64,000 bases of DNA from JANQIO01 sp043513815 (GCA_043513815.1 CP121313.1:2356001-2420000), one strand, 5' to 3'; counted from the first letter of the stretch, positions 9,901 to 17,672 are shown. Made by a program: numbers and translations. The notes: generated by a model from the letters alone, not told the origin.

Positions 9901-10619
9901 CTGCCAGCCTTGGCGCTGATGCGGCCTTTCATGCGCGGGTGGTAAATGCCGGTTTCCGGGTACTCCACTGGCGCTGCTACCTTGAGCCGGCCGCGCAGGC
10001 ATTCGCGCTCGTCGGCAGCGTAACGGTCTACCAGAAACGCCACCATCTCGCTGACGTTTTCCTCGCTGGCGGCGAGCCAGTACTGCAGGGTCAGGAAATA
10101 GGCGCGCACGTCCTGAGCCGTGCCGGGAATAAAGCGCAGGATGCGCGGCAGCTGGCGCAGGATCGACACCTGCTGGGCGCCGGCGCCGCGCTTGGAGCCA
10201 CTGCTCTTGCCGCGCAGGCGCTTGAGTAGCGCCATCGGGCCGGTGGCTTCCTTGTCCATGCTGAAGCGGCCCATACGGGTCAGCTTCATGACCTCGGGCG
10301 CCGACATACAGCAGATCATTGCGTCGCAGTGATCTCGACGCGCCGTCAGGGCCGGCAGTACCGCATTGATCTGGTGCTCCATGAACATCATCGTCACCAG
10401 GATGATGTCGCCTTCGGCGATGTCCGTGTGGCAGGCCTCCAATGTCTCGGGGCTGGCCTCCCAGTTGGTAGCCGCGTGCATAGACAACTCGAGGCCCGGA
10501 ATGGACTTCTGCAGCTGTGAGTGCGCCTCCTTCATCACCGTACTCAGGTGATTGTCGAGGGTAACGACCACGACCTTGATAGGTGTGGAATCAGTTGCTG
10601 AAGTGCGCTTTTGCTTCAT
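6942..10619 (-). CDS. bchH: Magnesium chelatase subunit H
   Basis: Predicted 1225 residues, normal for the large porphyrin-binding CobN/BchH subunit that inserts Mg2+ into protoporphyrin IX with BchI and BchD (not in this window). Conserved segments include LFNFPPNAGNTGTAAHLSVF, HFGTHGALEFMPGKQ and NVNLLVDSA. ATG at 10619 (MKQKRTSATD) is preferred; another ATG at 10637 would add six residues. The gene overlaps the bchB 3' end by 29 bases and the bchL start by four. Mg chelation commits protoporphyrin to bacteriochlorophyll rather than heme. Confidence 0.96.
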   Translation of the reverse strand: MKQKRTSATDSTPIKVVVVTLDNHLSTVMKEAHSQLQKSIPGLELSMHAATNWEASPETLEACHTDIAEGDIILVTMMFMEHQINAVLPALTARRDHCDAMICCMSAPEVMKLTRMGRFSMDKEATGPMALLKRLRGKSSGSKRGAGAQQVSILRQLPRILRFIPGTAQDVRAYFLTLQYWLAASEENVSEMVAFLVDRYAADERECLRGRLKVAAPVEYPETGIYHPRMKGRISAKAGSLPRKRGNNGRVGLLIMRSYALAGNTAHYDAVIEALEARGFSVVPAFASGLDARPAVESFFIKDGATAVDAVVSLTGFSLVGGPAYNDAQAAEELLAGLDVPYISAQSLEFQSVDQWQHSEHGLTPIEATMMVAIPELEGATGPIVFGGRSADGAADMSPHVERIDTLVARVARLVELRKKARAERKLAIVLFNFPPNAGNTGTAAHLSVFSSLYNTLEMLAREGYTVNLPKSVDALREAITEGNATQYGVHANVHTRIDVDDHLAREPHLEEIEAQWGPAPGKQLSDGRSLFVLGAEFGNVLVGVQPAFGWEGDPMRLLFEQGFAPTHAFSAFYRYLREDFGAAAVLHFGTHGALEFMPGKQVGMSAECWPDRLIGDLPNYYLYASNNPSEGLLAKRRSAATLITYMTPPVTESELYRGLVELKESIGHWRTRDENDADGCDQQAALVQSQAAALDLAELEPTWSRASADCIEALRVELIELEHTLIPFGLHEIGAPLQREQRGELLRSVARASHTLELEDAQLEALLDGKSFKAEGASDDVLQSLSGVADQLATNDELPAILHALDGGFVRPAPGGDLLRNPDVLPTGRNLHGFDPYCLPSAYAVREGMAQAESLLARHHAEGNGMPESIALVLWGSDNMKNEGAPIAQALALMGAEPRRDGYGRLCGAQLIPLETLGRPRIDVVITLSGIFRDLLPLQTRMLAEAALLAASAEESPEQNFVRKHSLAYQSQHDCDLETASLRVFSNAEGAYGSNVNLLVDSARWEEEDELAEAYTRRKCFAYGCDGKPAQQAELLQDMLGSVDLAYQNLDSVELGVTTVDHYFDTLGGISRAVQRSRGSEVPVYISDQTTAKGKVRTLSEQLALETRSRMLNPKWYESMLQHGYEGVRSIETHVTNTVGWSATTGQVAPWVYQRLSETFILDEDMRKRLAELNPSASVKVAHRLLEAHERQYWHPDENTLNALKQAGEDLEDWLEGISPEVAA

Positions 10620-12087
10620 ACAGCGTATCCAGGTCAATCATCTCGAGACCGCGCTCGGCGGCGTAACGTTCGGTGTTGCGCCGGGCTTTGCCGCGCACGA
10701 AGAACGGGATTTTCTTGAGCTCTTTCTCGGCATCCGCGTTCCAGGCCAGGGTCAGGATCCCGCCCTCGTTCGATGCCGGGGCTGCACGCTCATGGCCGCC
10801 CCCGTCTGAAGCCAGGTGTGAGGCTGCGACCCCTTCGTTGAATTCGAAGTCCTCGCGAAACATGGTGAGCAGGTGTTCCTCGAGGCCCATCATCAGCGGG
10901 TGCACCCAGCTGTCGAAAATGACATTGGCGCCTTCAAAACCCATCTGCGGTGAATAGCGCGCCGGATAGTCCTGAACGTGAGCCGGCGTGGATATCACCG
11001 CACAGCCGATACCCTGGCGCTTGGCGATATGGCGCTCCATCTGGGTGCCGAGTACCAGCTCAGGCTGTAGTTCTTCTACCGCCCTTTCCACCGCCAGGTA
11101 GTCGTCGGTAATGAGTGCCTCCAGGCCCAGGGATTTCGCCATCTGGCGGACATCGCGAGCCTGCTCGCGGGCATAGGTGCCCAGCCCGACGACGTCAAAC
11201 CCCAGTTCTTCACTGGCAATACGGGCCGCCGCCACCGCGTGAGTGGCATCGGCAAAAATAAACACGCGCTTGCCGGTGAGATAGGTCGAATCCACCGAGC
11301 GCGAGTACCAGGGCAGATTGGAAAATTCATCGTCGAGAACCGCTGACACGTCGGCCCCGGTCACATCCGCCAGCTCACGGAGAAAATCACGGGTCGCACC
11401 GACACCAATCGGCACCGTGCGAATCACCGGCATGCCAAAGCTGCGCTTCAGCCAGTCACAGACGCCGTCAGCGACTTCCGGATACAGGCAAATATTGGCA
11501 TCTGCCTGGGGAATGCGCAGCAGGTCAGCGGGACTGGCGCCCAGCGGCGCGACCACGTTGACGTGAACACCCAACCGCTCCAGAAGTCCGACAATCTCTC
11601 GCACATCGTCCCGGCATCGGAAACCCAGGGCGGTCGGCCCGAGCAGATTCACGCTGGGCGCAGCATCGGCATCGCGCGCCGGACGCTCGCTGCCAGGCGC
11701 GGGGATGCGACCGGCCAGCAGTCCGCGTACCAGGCTGTAAAAAGTTTCGCTGGCGCCCCAGTTTTCCTTGCGGGAATAGGCCAACATCTCCAGCGCTATT
11801 ACCGGCACGGGCAGCTCACCGCCACCGACCAGGGTGCCCGGCTGATCCTGCAGCAGCTCCGCAGTACAGGAGTCGCCCACCAGCAGCAACTGCGGCTGGT
11901 GGTGCTTGCAGGCATCGCTGGCAGCACTCAGCACCAGGTTGGCAGTATCGCCGCCAAGATCCCTGGCCTGGAATGTGGTGTAGGTGACCGGCGGCCGCCG
12001 GCCTTCGCGCTCGATCATGGTAAACAGGAGATCAGCGTAGGTGTCGCCCTGGGGAGAGTGCAGCAATGTTGGCAATACCCAGGCCAC
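10591..12087 (-). CDS. bchB: Dark-operative protochlorophyllide reductase subunit BchB, N-terminally truncated
   Basis: Predicted 498 residues if the in-frame GTG at 12087 is used, but true BchB similarity begins only at LHSPQGDTYADLLF. BchB of Rhodobacter has about 28 residues before this point (a stretch beginning MKLTLWTYEGPPH), and they are absent. The Asp of QGD, the unusual cluster ligand equivalent to Asp36 in Rhodobacter, is retained as residue 15 of this frame. The rest of the protein is intact through the C-terminal ARRNTERYAAERGL region. The 5' portion overlaps the bchN frame by 56 bases in a different frame, and no native start or ribosome-binding site is visible. With BchN it forms the catalytic heterotetramer that reduces protochlorophyllide. 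Function is doubtful unless the deletion is an assembly error. Confidence 0.85.
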   Translation of the reverse strand: MAWVLPTLLHSPQGDTYADLLFTMIEREGRRPPVTYTTFQARDLGGDTANLVLSAASDACKHHQPQLLLVGDSCTAELLQDQPGTLVGGGELPVPVIALEMLAYSRKENWGASETFYSLVRGLLAGRIPAPGSERPARDADAAPSVNLLGPTALGFRCRDDVREIVGLLERLGVHVNVVAPLGASPADLLRIPQADANICLYPEVADGVCDWLKRSFGMPVIRTVPIGVGATRDFLRELADVTGADVSAVLDDEFSNLPWYSRSVDSTYLTGKRVFIFADATHAVAAARIASEELGFDVVGLGTYAREQARDVRQMAKSLGLEALITDDYLAVERAVEELQPELVLGTQMERHIAKRQGIGCAVISTPAHVQDYPARYSPQMGFEGANVIFDSWVHPLMMGLEEHLLTMFREDFEFNEGVAASHLASDGGGHERAAPASNEGGILTLAWNADAEKELKKIPFFVRGKARRNTERYAAERGLEMIDLDTLYEAKAHFSN

Positions 12088-13195
12088 AGACGGTGAGGTC
12101 AGGGCGCGCTTCTCGCAGTCGTGCCAGTTGCGGCTCGAGGTCCTGACCCTCGGTCAGTTCGGTGTCGGCGGGCAGCCGCTTTAGCTCCTCGGCGAGCAGC
12201 GACTGCTCCAGGAACGGCGTACCCACCTCCCCCAGCGTCATGCCGCATTCCTCAGCGAGGAATCGGGCCAGCGGAATTTCAAGCTGCGAGTCCGGCAACA
12301 GGCTCACCGTGCGACCGGCCAGTCTCTCGCGGTGCAGGGAAACAGCCCTGCAGGCACGCTGGTACGGGGCAGCGGTAGCATCAGCAAAGCGCTTGGGGTC
12401 GACACCAAAAGCGTCGGCCGCCGCCTGCAGCCAACCCAGGGTGCCCTCGGCACCCAACGGGTATGGCGCTGACAGCAAGGTCGCGCCGCGGGCCTTGAGT
12501 GCCCTGGAGGTATCCCCCAACCAGGGCTGCGCGAACAGCACCCGGGTACCGGCGCCCACCGGCGGCAGTTCCTCGGCACGCCGGCCAGGGAAAAAGCGCA
12601 CGTTGGTAATACCGAATGCATCAAACAGGCGTCGGAACTGGTCCTCAACAATGTCAGCCAGGGTTCCCACCACCAGCAATTGCTCGACCGTGTCGTCGCC
12701 GGGCAGCTCTGCCACGAGCCTCTGAAGGCAGCTGTCTTCGCCCTGGGTAAAAGTGGTTTCAATACCGCTGCCGGAGAAATCGACAAAGCGAACGCCGTCG
12801 CCATGGTTGCGCTGCAAACGCTCGGCGGCATTGCCGAGATCCAGCTTTATAACTTCGGAGGGGCAACTGGCTACCAGGAAGACTGTCTTGATGTCCGGGC
12901 GCCGGCTGACCACCTGACCCACCACGCGATCAAGCTCTTCGTTGCAGTCGGCCATTCCAGCCAGGTCCATGTCCTGAAGTATCGCGGTAGCGAAGCGCGG
13001 CTCGGCAAAAATCATTACACCCGCAGCCGACTGCAGCAGGTGGGCACAGGTTCGCGAACCTACCACCAGGAAAAATGCATCCTGGATCTTGCGGTGTAAC
13101 CAGACAATCGAGGTCAAGCCGCAGAACACGGCGCGCTGTCCCCGCTCCTGCCTCGCCTGGAGAGTGGAATCGCTGGCGAGGACGGCGTTACTCAT
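12032..13195 (-). CDS. bchN: Dark-operative protochlorophyllide reductase subunit BchN, C-terminally truncated
   Basis: Predicted 387 residues against about 420-430 for the family. The three cluster-ligand cysteines are present as Cys25, Cys50 and Cys111 (Rhodobacter Cys26, Cys51, Cys112), so the N-terminal half is intact. After VCGLGIAN the frame reads an unrelated tail (IAALSPGRHLR) into a stop at 12032, which is bchB sequence read out of frame. The lost part normally includes the conserved TKWSIE and FDQA region. ATG at 13195 overlaps the bchF stop (ATGA). Together with the damaged bchB this would give a defective NB component, yet no other disabling change is seen in the gene. Confidence 0.85.
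   Translation of the reverse strand: MSNAVLASDSTLQARQERGQRAVFCGLTSIVWLHRKIQDAFFLVVGSRTCAHLLQSAAGVMIFAEPRFATAILQDMDLAGMADCNEELDRVVGQVVSRRPDIKTVFLVASCPSEVIKLDLGNAAERLQRNHGDGVRFVDFSGSGIETTFTQGEDSCLQRLVAELPGDDTVEQLLVVGTLADIVEDQFRRLFDAFGITNVRFFPGRRAEELPPVGAGTRVLFAQPWLGDTSRALKARGATLLSAPYPLGAEGTLGWLQAAADAFGVDPKRFADATAAPYQRACRAVSLHRERLAGRTVSLLPDSQLEIPLARFLAEECGMTLGEVGTPFLEQSLLAEELKRLPADTELTEGQDLEPQLARLREARPDLTVCGLGIANIAALSPGRHLR
12060..12072 (-). other. bchN-bchB deletion junction
   Basis: Reading on the minus strand, BchN similarity is normal up to VCGLGIAN and then stops abruptly; four codons later, in another frame, BchB similarity begins at LLHSPQGD. The expected BchN tail (from PLEA onward to its stop) and the BchB start are both absent. 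From remembered family lengths, about 45-50 bchN codons and 28 bchB codons are missing, so roughly 230-260 bp. A simple frameshift cannot explain this because sequence is missing on both sides. Confidence 0.8.
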
Positions 13196-13695
13196 GATTG
13201 CACCAATGGCAGCGGCGGCGTTGCCACCGACTCGAGGCGGGCGCGGCGCAGCTTGATGAGAAACTGGGCGGCGTTGACAACGTAGGCAGCGTAGGCCGCC
13301 AACGCGATGAACATTTGTGCCGCTGGCGAGACCAGCGCAAACAGCCAGGCCACCAGATAAGCGGTGTGGAGGGCTATGACCAGCATGCTGACCACGTCTT
13401 CCCAGTAGAACGCAGACGCGAACAGGTACTGACCGAAAACTTCTTTTTCCCAAATAGCGCCGGTCACCATAATGGTGTATAAGACCGCGGTTTTTAACAC
13501 CACCGATCCGGTTGCGGCTGCCAGGCCTTCGCCTGTCGACAGGAAGTTGATCACCAGCAGGAGGCTGACGATGAAGACCAGAAACTGCAGTGGCGCAAGT
13601 ATTCCCTGCACCAGTGTCCAGCGCGTCTCGTCGCGCCGGCGCCGTTGCTCGGGCGTGTAAAGGGAATGCGCTTGTGACGTATTCAAGTCTTCCAT
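13192..13695 (-). CDS. bchF: 3-vinyl bacteriochlorophyllide hydratase
   Basis: Predicted 167-residue membrane protein with about four spans and the BchF family start YTPEQRRRRDETRWT. It hydrates the C3 vinyl group of (bacterio)chlorophyllide to hydroxyethyl on the way to bacteriochlorophyll a. It is the first gene of the long bch-lhaA-puh operon. ATG at 13695 is used; a GTG directly upstream at 13698 is also in frame. A strong promoter with an overlapping PpsR box lies about 45-70 bases upstream. Confidence 0.93.
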   Translation of the reverse strand: MEDLNTSQAHSLYTPEQRRRRDETRWTLVQGILAPLQFLVFIVSLLLVINFLSTGEGLAAATGSVVLKTAVLYTIMVTGAIWEKEVFGQYLFASAFYWEDVVSMLVIALHTAYLVAWLFALVSPAAQMFIALAAYAAYVVNAAQFLIKLRRARLESVATPPLPLVQS

Positions 13696-13736
13696 CACGT
13701 TGGTTCTGTGCCCGTTTTCTTATCGCTGTGTCGGTG

Positions 13737-13777
13737 AATCTAGCGCTTGTGCGCGCCACTGTCAACCTTGCCTTACA
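13737..13777 (-). promoter_or_regulatory. bchF promoter with overlapping perfect PpsR box
   Basis: On the minus strand, TTGACA (13765-13760), a 17-base spacer and TAGATT (13742-13737) form a sigma70-type promoter about 40 bases before the bchF ATG. The sequence TGTAAGGCAAGGTTGACA (13777-13760) is a perfect TGT-N12-ACA PpsR/CrtJ site whose last half is the -35 hexamer, so bound PpsR should block RNA polymerase. PpsR represses bch and crt genes under oxygen in purple bacteria; the link here is inferred from the motif. Confidence 0.78.
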
Positions 13778-13785
13778 CTTAATGA

Positions 13786-13826
13786 AGTCCAATCTATTTG
13801 ACATGCTTCTATCTTTGCGATTTACT
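13786..13826 (+). promoter_or_regulatory. ppsR promoter with near-perfect PpsR box
   Basis: On the plus strand TTGACA (13798-13803), 17 bases and TTTACT (13821-13826) make a promoter facing ppsR. AGTCCAATCTATTTGACA (13786-13803) is a PpsR-type box with one mismatch (A for the first T), eight bases from the perfect bchF box, and its right half is the -35. The arrangement suggests one cooperative tandem site that controls bchF and ppsR in opposite directions, including ppsR autoregulation. Confidence 0.6.
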
Positions 13827-13942
13827 CGCCTGACCGAGGTACATGCAAGCACCGCGCTCGCACCGCCAACGATCGGAACCCTCGCCGCGGCGACACCCGA
13901 CCGCGGTACCAGCCAACTCACTACGACTAATGGAATTTGCGC

Positions 13943-15334
13943 GTGCTAAGTCAGTTGGACTCCAAGGCATCGGCCGACCTCGTTACGAGAATGGCCGACT
14001 TCACCATGCTGCTGGATCACGGCGGGCATATCCTTCAGCTATCGGTTAATAGCGAAGATCTTGCCGGCGCCATCGACGACAGCTGGATCGGCCGCGACCT
14101 CCGAGACCTCGCCACCCCAGACAGCAAGGCACGACTGGAAGACCTTCTGGCACGCGCCACCGCCGAACCCGGCACTGTCGTGACCTGCGACGCCAGCCAC
14201 GCTCAGGATGAAGACGATGACCTGCTGGTTCGCTACCGGGCGATTTCGCGGGGCGCCGACGCCGAGGTCCTCATGCTGGGCCAGGACATGCGCGCGGAAG
14301 CCAACCTGCGACAACAGCTGATGAACGCCCAGCAGGCGCTGGAACAGGACTACTGGCGCCTGCGGCAAATCGAAACCCGCTACCGCCGACTGTTTGACAT
14401 GGTCAGCGACGCCATCATTGTCGTGGATGGCGACAGCCTGCGAATCATGGAATCCAATCCCCGGGCGATCGCACTACTGGCCCCGGGCCAGGACTCAGTC
14501 GCCGGCAAGGCTTTCCCGCTAGGATTTGACAAGACCGGGCAACGCCGCATCAAGGCACTATTGGACGAAGCGCGTACCGCCGGCCGCGGCCAGGTCGAAA
14601 ACCTCACCACCGACCAGGATGACCACGAAGTAGACGTTTACGCGACCTTCCTGCGCCAGGGCAATGAGGCGCGCTTCCTGGTACGAATTGCGGAACATGG
14701 CACGGGCGCAGCCGCCGGCCCCGCGCCCGGCGCAGACCAGTTGCTGGGCGATTCACTGCAGGTGTCGCCCGACGCCATCCTGGTGACGGACGAAGACGGC
14801 CGCATCGTAGCCGCCAATCAGACGTTCCTGGAACTGGCGCAAATGGTGTCCCTGGACCAGGTGTTGGGTCAGCTGGCTGATCGCTGGCTGGGACGTTCCG
14901 GCGTGGATCTCAGCGTGCTGTTGACCAACTTGCGCAAGAACAACAGCGTCAAACTGTTCAGCACCACCCTGCAGGGCGAACAGGGCTCGACCGCTGACGT
15001 TGAGGTTTCAGCCGCGGCGGTTACCTCACCACGCGGCCGCAGCCTGGCTTTCTTTATACGCGACGTGGGTCGTCGCGTGGTGGCAGAGCATCCCTCGGCC
15101 GCCCAACTGCCCCGCTCCATCGAGCAGATCACCAAGCGAGTCGGCCGGGTACCCCTCAAGGACCTGGTGCGGGAATCTACCGACGTGATCGAAGCCCTCT
15201 GTATTGAGGCTGCACTGCACCTGACTCACGACAATCGAGCCTCTGCTGCGGAATTACTCGGACTCAGCCGCCAGAGCTTGTATGCCAAGCTGCGCCGCTA
15301 TGAAATAGACGGCCACGGCGAAGACAACTCCTGA
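13943..15334 (+). CDS. ppsR: PpsR/CrtJ photosynthesis repressor
   Basis: Predicted 463 residues. An N-terminal region is followed by PAS domains (one starting near RRLFDMVSDAIIVVD, another near SPDAILVTDEDGRIVAANQ) and a C-terminal Fis-type helix-turn-helix (NRASAAELLGLSRQSLYAKL). PpsR represses bacteriochlorophyll, carotenoid and antenna genes when oxygen is high. GTG at 13943, with GGAA seven bases upstream, gives an ML start; TTG at 13937 is the only other option because TAA at 13928 closes the frame. Only two cysteines are present: Cys82 and Cys420, the latter matching the DNA-binding-domain cysteine of Rhodobacter PpsR. The inter-PAS cysteine (Cys251 in Rhodobacter) is missing. Confidence 0.92.
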   Translation: MLSQLDSKASADLVTRMADFTMLLDHGGHILQLSVNSEDLAGAIDDSWIGRDLRDLATPDSKARLEDLLARATAEPGTVVTCDASHAQDEDDDLLVRYRAISRGADAEVLMLGQDMRAEANLRQQLMNAQQALEQDYWRLRQIETRYRRLFDMVSDAIIVVDGDSLRIMESNPRAIALLAPGQDSVAGKAFPLGFDKTGQRRIKALLDEARTAGRGQVENLTTDQDDHEVDVYATFLRQGNEARFLVRIAEHGTGAAAGPAPGADQLLGDSLQVSPDAILVTDEDGRIVAANQTFLELAQMVSLDQVLGQLADRWLGRSGVDLSVLLTNLRKNNSVKLFSTTLQGEQGSTADVEVSAAAVTSPRGRSLAFFIRDVGRRVVAEHPSAAQLPRSIEQITKRVGRVPLKDLVRESTDVIEALCIEAALHLTHDNRASAAELLGLSRQSLYAKLRRYEIDGHGEDNS

Positions 15335-15359
15335 TCCAATTCAAGGCAACAGCCGTAAC

Positions 15360-15403
15360 TGTCTAGTTAAGTTGACAGTATTGACTGTTCATCATATATT
15401 ACA
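15360..15403 (+). promoter_or_regulatory. bchG promoter with two perfect tandem PpsR boxes
   Basis: Two perfect TGT-N12-ACA boxes lie eight bases apart: TGTCTAGTTAAGTTGACA (15360-15377) and TGTTCATCATATATTACA (15386-15403). They sit exactly on a strong promoter: TTGACA (15372-15377), 17 bases, TATATT (15395-15400). Box 1 contains the -35 and box 2 covers the -10, a textbook repressor layout for the bchG-bch2-bchP operon. The -10 ends only six bases before the first ATG of bchG. Confidence 0.85.
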
Positions 15404-15406
15404 GTC

Positions 15407-16309
15407 ATGCTTCCTGAAGCCATGGCCCCATCGCCCAGCACTCGCCCCGAATTGCGCGGCATGCTGCAGCTACTCAAGCCCATCACCTGGTTCCCACCCA
15501 TGTGGGCTTTTGCCTGCGGCGCTGTTTCCTCCGGCACCAATCCACTCGATACGCCGCTACTGTTGATAGCGGGGATTGTGCTGGCCGGCCCCATGGTTTG
15601 TGGCGCAAGCCAGATCGTCAACGACTGGTACGATCGCGAGGTCGACGCCATCAATGAGCCCCAGCGGCCGATACCCTCTGGTCGCGTGCCGGGCTACTGG
15701 GGCCTTTACCTGGCCATCATCTGGACTGCCCTCAGCCTGCTGCTGGCGTTCAATCTGGGCACCACCGTATTCTGGGCGGCCCTGGTGGGTATCGCCCTGG
15801 CCTGGGCTTATAGTGCCCCGCCGCTGCGCTTCAAACAGAACGGCTGGCTTGGCAACCTGGCCGTAGGAATTTCTTACGAGGGCCTCGCCTGGATTACCGG
15901 CGCCGCCGTCATGCTGGGAACCGCACCGGGCAAGGAAATACTCGCGCTGGCCTTCCTGTATAGCCTGGGTGCCCACGGCATCATGACGCTAAACGACTTC
16001 AAGGCGCTGGAAGGCGACCTGCGCATGGGGGTTCGCAGCCTGCCGGCCCAGCTGGGACCGGAACGTGCCGCCAAGGTGGCCTGCCTGGTCATGGCAGCGC
16101 CCCAGGTATTCGTCATCGCCCTGCTCTATGACTGGGGGCAGCCGCTATACGCTGGCCTGGTGACCGCCGTGCTGGTTGCTCAGCTGTTCGCCATGCGGCG
16201 CCTGCTGACCGACCCGAAGGCACTGGCGCCCTGGTACAACGGCACCGGCGTTACCCTCTACGTGTTGGGCATGATGGCCAGCGCCGTGGCCATAAGAGGC
16301 CTGGCATGA
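15407..16309 (+). CDS. bchG: Bacteriochlorophyll synthase (geranylgeranyl/phytyl transferase)
   Basis: Predicted 300-residue UbiA-family membrane prenyltransferase that esterifies bacteriochlorophyllide a with geranylgeranyl diphosphate. The Mg-diphosphate-binding motif NDWYDREVDAINEPQRPIPSG is visible (residues 70-90), with the second Asp-rich motif in LNDFKALEGD, and about eight to nine spans. ATG at 15407 is the first start, but it coincides with the expected transcription start, so this would be a leaderless message; ATG at 15422 (MAPSPS) is the alternative. The 3' end overlaps bch2 by four bases. Confidence 0.95.
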   Translation: MLPEAMAPSPSTRPELRGMLQLLKPITWFPPMWAFACGAVSSGTNPLDTPLLLIAGIVLAGPMVCGASQIVNDWYDREVDAINEPQRPIPSGRVPGYWGLYLAIIWTALSLLLAFNLGTTVFWAALVGIALAWAYSAPPLRFKQNGWLGNLAVGISYEGLAWITGAAVMLGTAPGKEILALAFLYSLGAHGIMTLNDFKALEGDLRMGVRSLPAQLGPERAAKVACLVMAAPQVFVIALLYDWGQPLYAGLVTAVLVAQLFAMRRLLTDPKALAPWYNGTGVTLYVLGMMASAVAIRGLA

Positions 16310-17667
16310 TCGGCGGACTGGGCTGGCTGGCCATCATCCGGCTTGGCCTGGTCCAGACATCACTCGGGGCGGTCATAGTCCTAACCACTTCTACTCTCAA
16401 CCGCGTCATGGTGGTCGAACTGGCACTGCCGGCCATGCTGCCAGGCGTGCTGGTGGCATTGCACCATGTGGTGCAGATGTCTCGCCCCCATGTCGGTTAT
16501 GGGTCAGATATCGGCGGCCGCAGGACCCCCTGGATTATCGGCGGCATGCTGGTACTGGCCAGCGGTGGAATTCTCGCCGCGGTGGCGACCACCCTGATGG
16601 AAGCCACCCTGGCCCTGGGCGTTGGCCTGGCGATCCTCGCTTTCCTCATGATCGGCCTCGGCGCAGGTGCTTCCGGCACCTCGCTACTGGTATTGCTGGC
16701 CAAACGTGTGGCACCGGATCGCCGCCCCGCGGCCGCCACCCTGGTCTGGATCATGATGATTGCCGGCTTTGCCGTTACCGCCGGGGTTGCGGGCCAGTAC
16801 CTCGACCCCTTCAGCCCCCAGCGCCTGGTCGCCGTTACCAGCACAGTGTCGGTGGCGGCGTTCCTGATTACTGTATTTGCCATTCGCGGCGTCGAGGCTG
16901 CCGCAGATGCCGAGCAGGCTGCGGACGCGCCAGAACTCAAAGGCGACACAGCCGGCATGCCGGGCTTCCGTGCGGCCCTGCGCGAAATCTGGCAGGAACG
17001 CGAGGCCCGGCAATTCACAGTATTTGTTTTCGTATCCATGCTGGCCTTCAGTGCCCAGGACCTGATTCTTGAGCCCTTCGCCGGCACGGTGTTCGGCATG
17101 ACCCCGGGGCAATCCACCCAGCTCGCCGGCATCCAGCACAGCGGCGTGCTACTGGGCATGTTGCTGGTCGCTCTCAGCGGCAGCCTGTTGAAGCTCAACA
17201 GCGTTGCTCACCTGCGCCGCTGGACAGTGGGCGGCTGCCTCGCCTCCGCTGCGGCCCTGCTGGGCATTGCCAGCAGTGGTGGCTTCAGCGAGCAATGGCC
17301 GCTGGCCGCCAATGTCTTTGCGCTGGGCGCTGCCAACGGCGCTTTCGCGGTCGCCGCCATCGCCTCCATGATGAACCTGGCCGCCAATGGCCGCGCCCGG
17401 CGCGAAGGCCTGCGCATGGGCCTGTGGGGCGCAGCACAGGCGATAGCCTTCGCGCTGGGCGGATTTATCGGCACTGTCGCTATTGATATCACCCGCCAGT
17501 TCGTGAGCGAACCGGCGACCGCCTATGCCCTGGTATTCAGCGCCGAGGCGGTACTGTTCCTGTGGGCAGCGCGCCTTGGCAGCGCTGTGCGCAATTCCCA
17601 ACCCAAACACCTGACCGCCCCCGCCTTTGGCGATGTGGCGGTCGTCAGTCTTATGAACGAGAGGTAA
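16306..17667 (+). CDS. PucC-family transporter of the bchG-bchP operon (Bch2/ORF428 type)
   Basis: Predicted 453-residue, 12-span protein of the same BCD branch of the major facilitator superfamily as LhaA. Family features include STLNRVMVVELALPAM and GYGSDIGGRRTPWI near the N-terminus. Rhodobacter has a homologue (ORF428 or Bch2) in the same place between bchG and bchP; it is presumed to move or hand over bacteriochlorophyll. ATG at 16306 overlaps the bchG stop, and bchP follows five bases after the stop. The precise substrate is unknown. Confidence 0.88.
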   Translation: MIGGLGWLAIIRLGLVQTSLGAVIVLTTSTLNRVMVVELALPAMLPGVLVALHHVVQMSRPHVGYGSDIGGRRTPWIIGGMLVLASGGILAAVATTLMEATLALGVGLAILAFLMIGLGAGASGTSLLVLLAKRVAPDRRPAAATLVWIMMIAGFAVTAGVAGQYLDPFSPQRLVAVTSTVSVAAFLITVFAIRGVEAAADAEQAADAPELKGDTAGMPGFRAALREIWQEREARQFTVFVFVSMLAFSAQDLILEPFAGTVFGMTPGQSTQLAGIQHSGVLLGMLLVALSGSLLKLNSVAHLRRWTVGGCLASAAALLGIASSGGFSEQWPLAANVFALGAANGAFAVAAIASMMNLAANGRARREGLRMGLWGAAQAIAFALGGFIGTVAIDITRQFVSEPATAYALVFSAEAVLFLWAARLGSAVRNSQPKHLTAPAFGDVAVVSLMNER

Positions 17668-17672
17668 CAGCC

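Noticed and set aside
12032..12110. A single-base frameshift as the cause of the odd bchN end
   Set aside because: Shifting frame does not restore the missing BchN tail or the BchB start; sequence is lost on both sides, so a deletion is needed.
13843..14049. Small open frame overlapping the start of ppsR
   Set aside because: Different frame from ppsR, no ribosome-binding site and Arg/Pro-rich composition typical of GC-rich noise.
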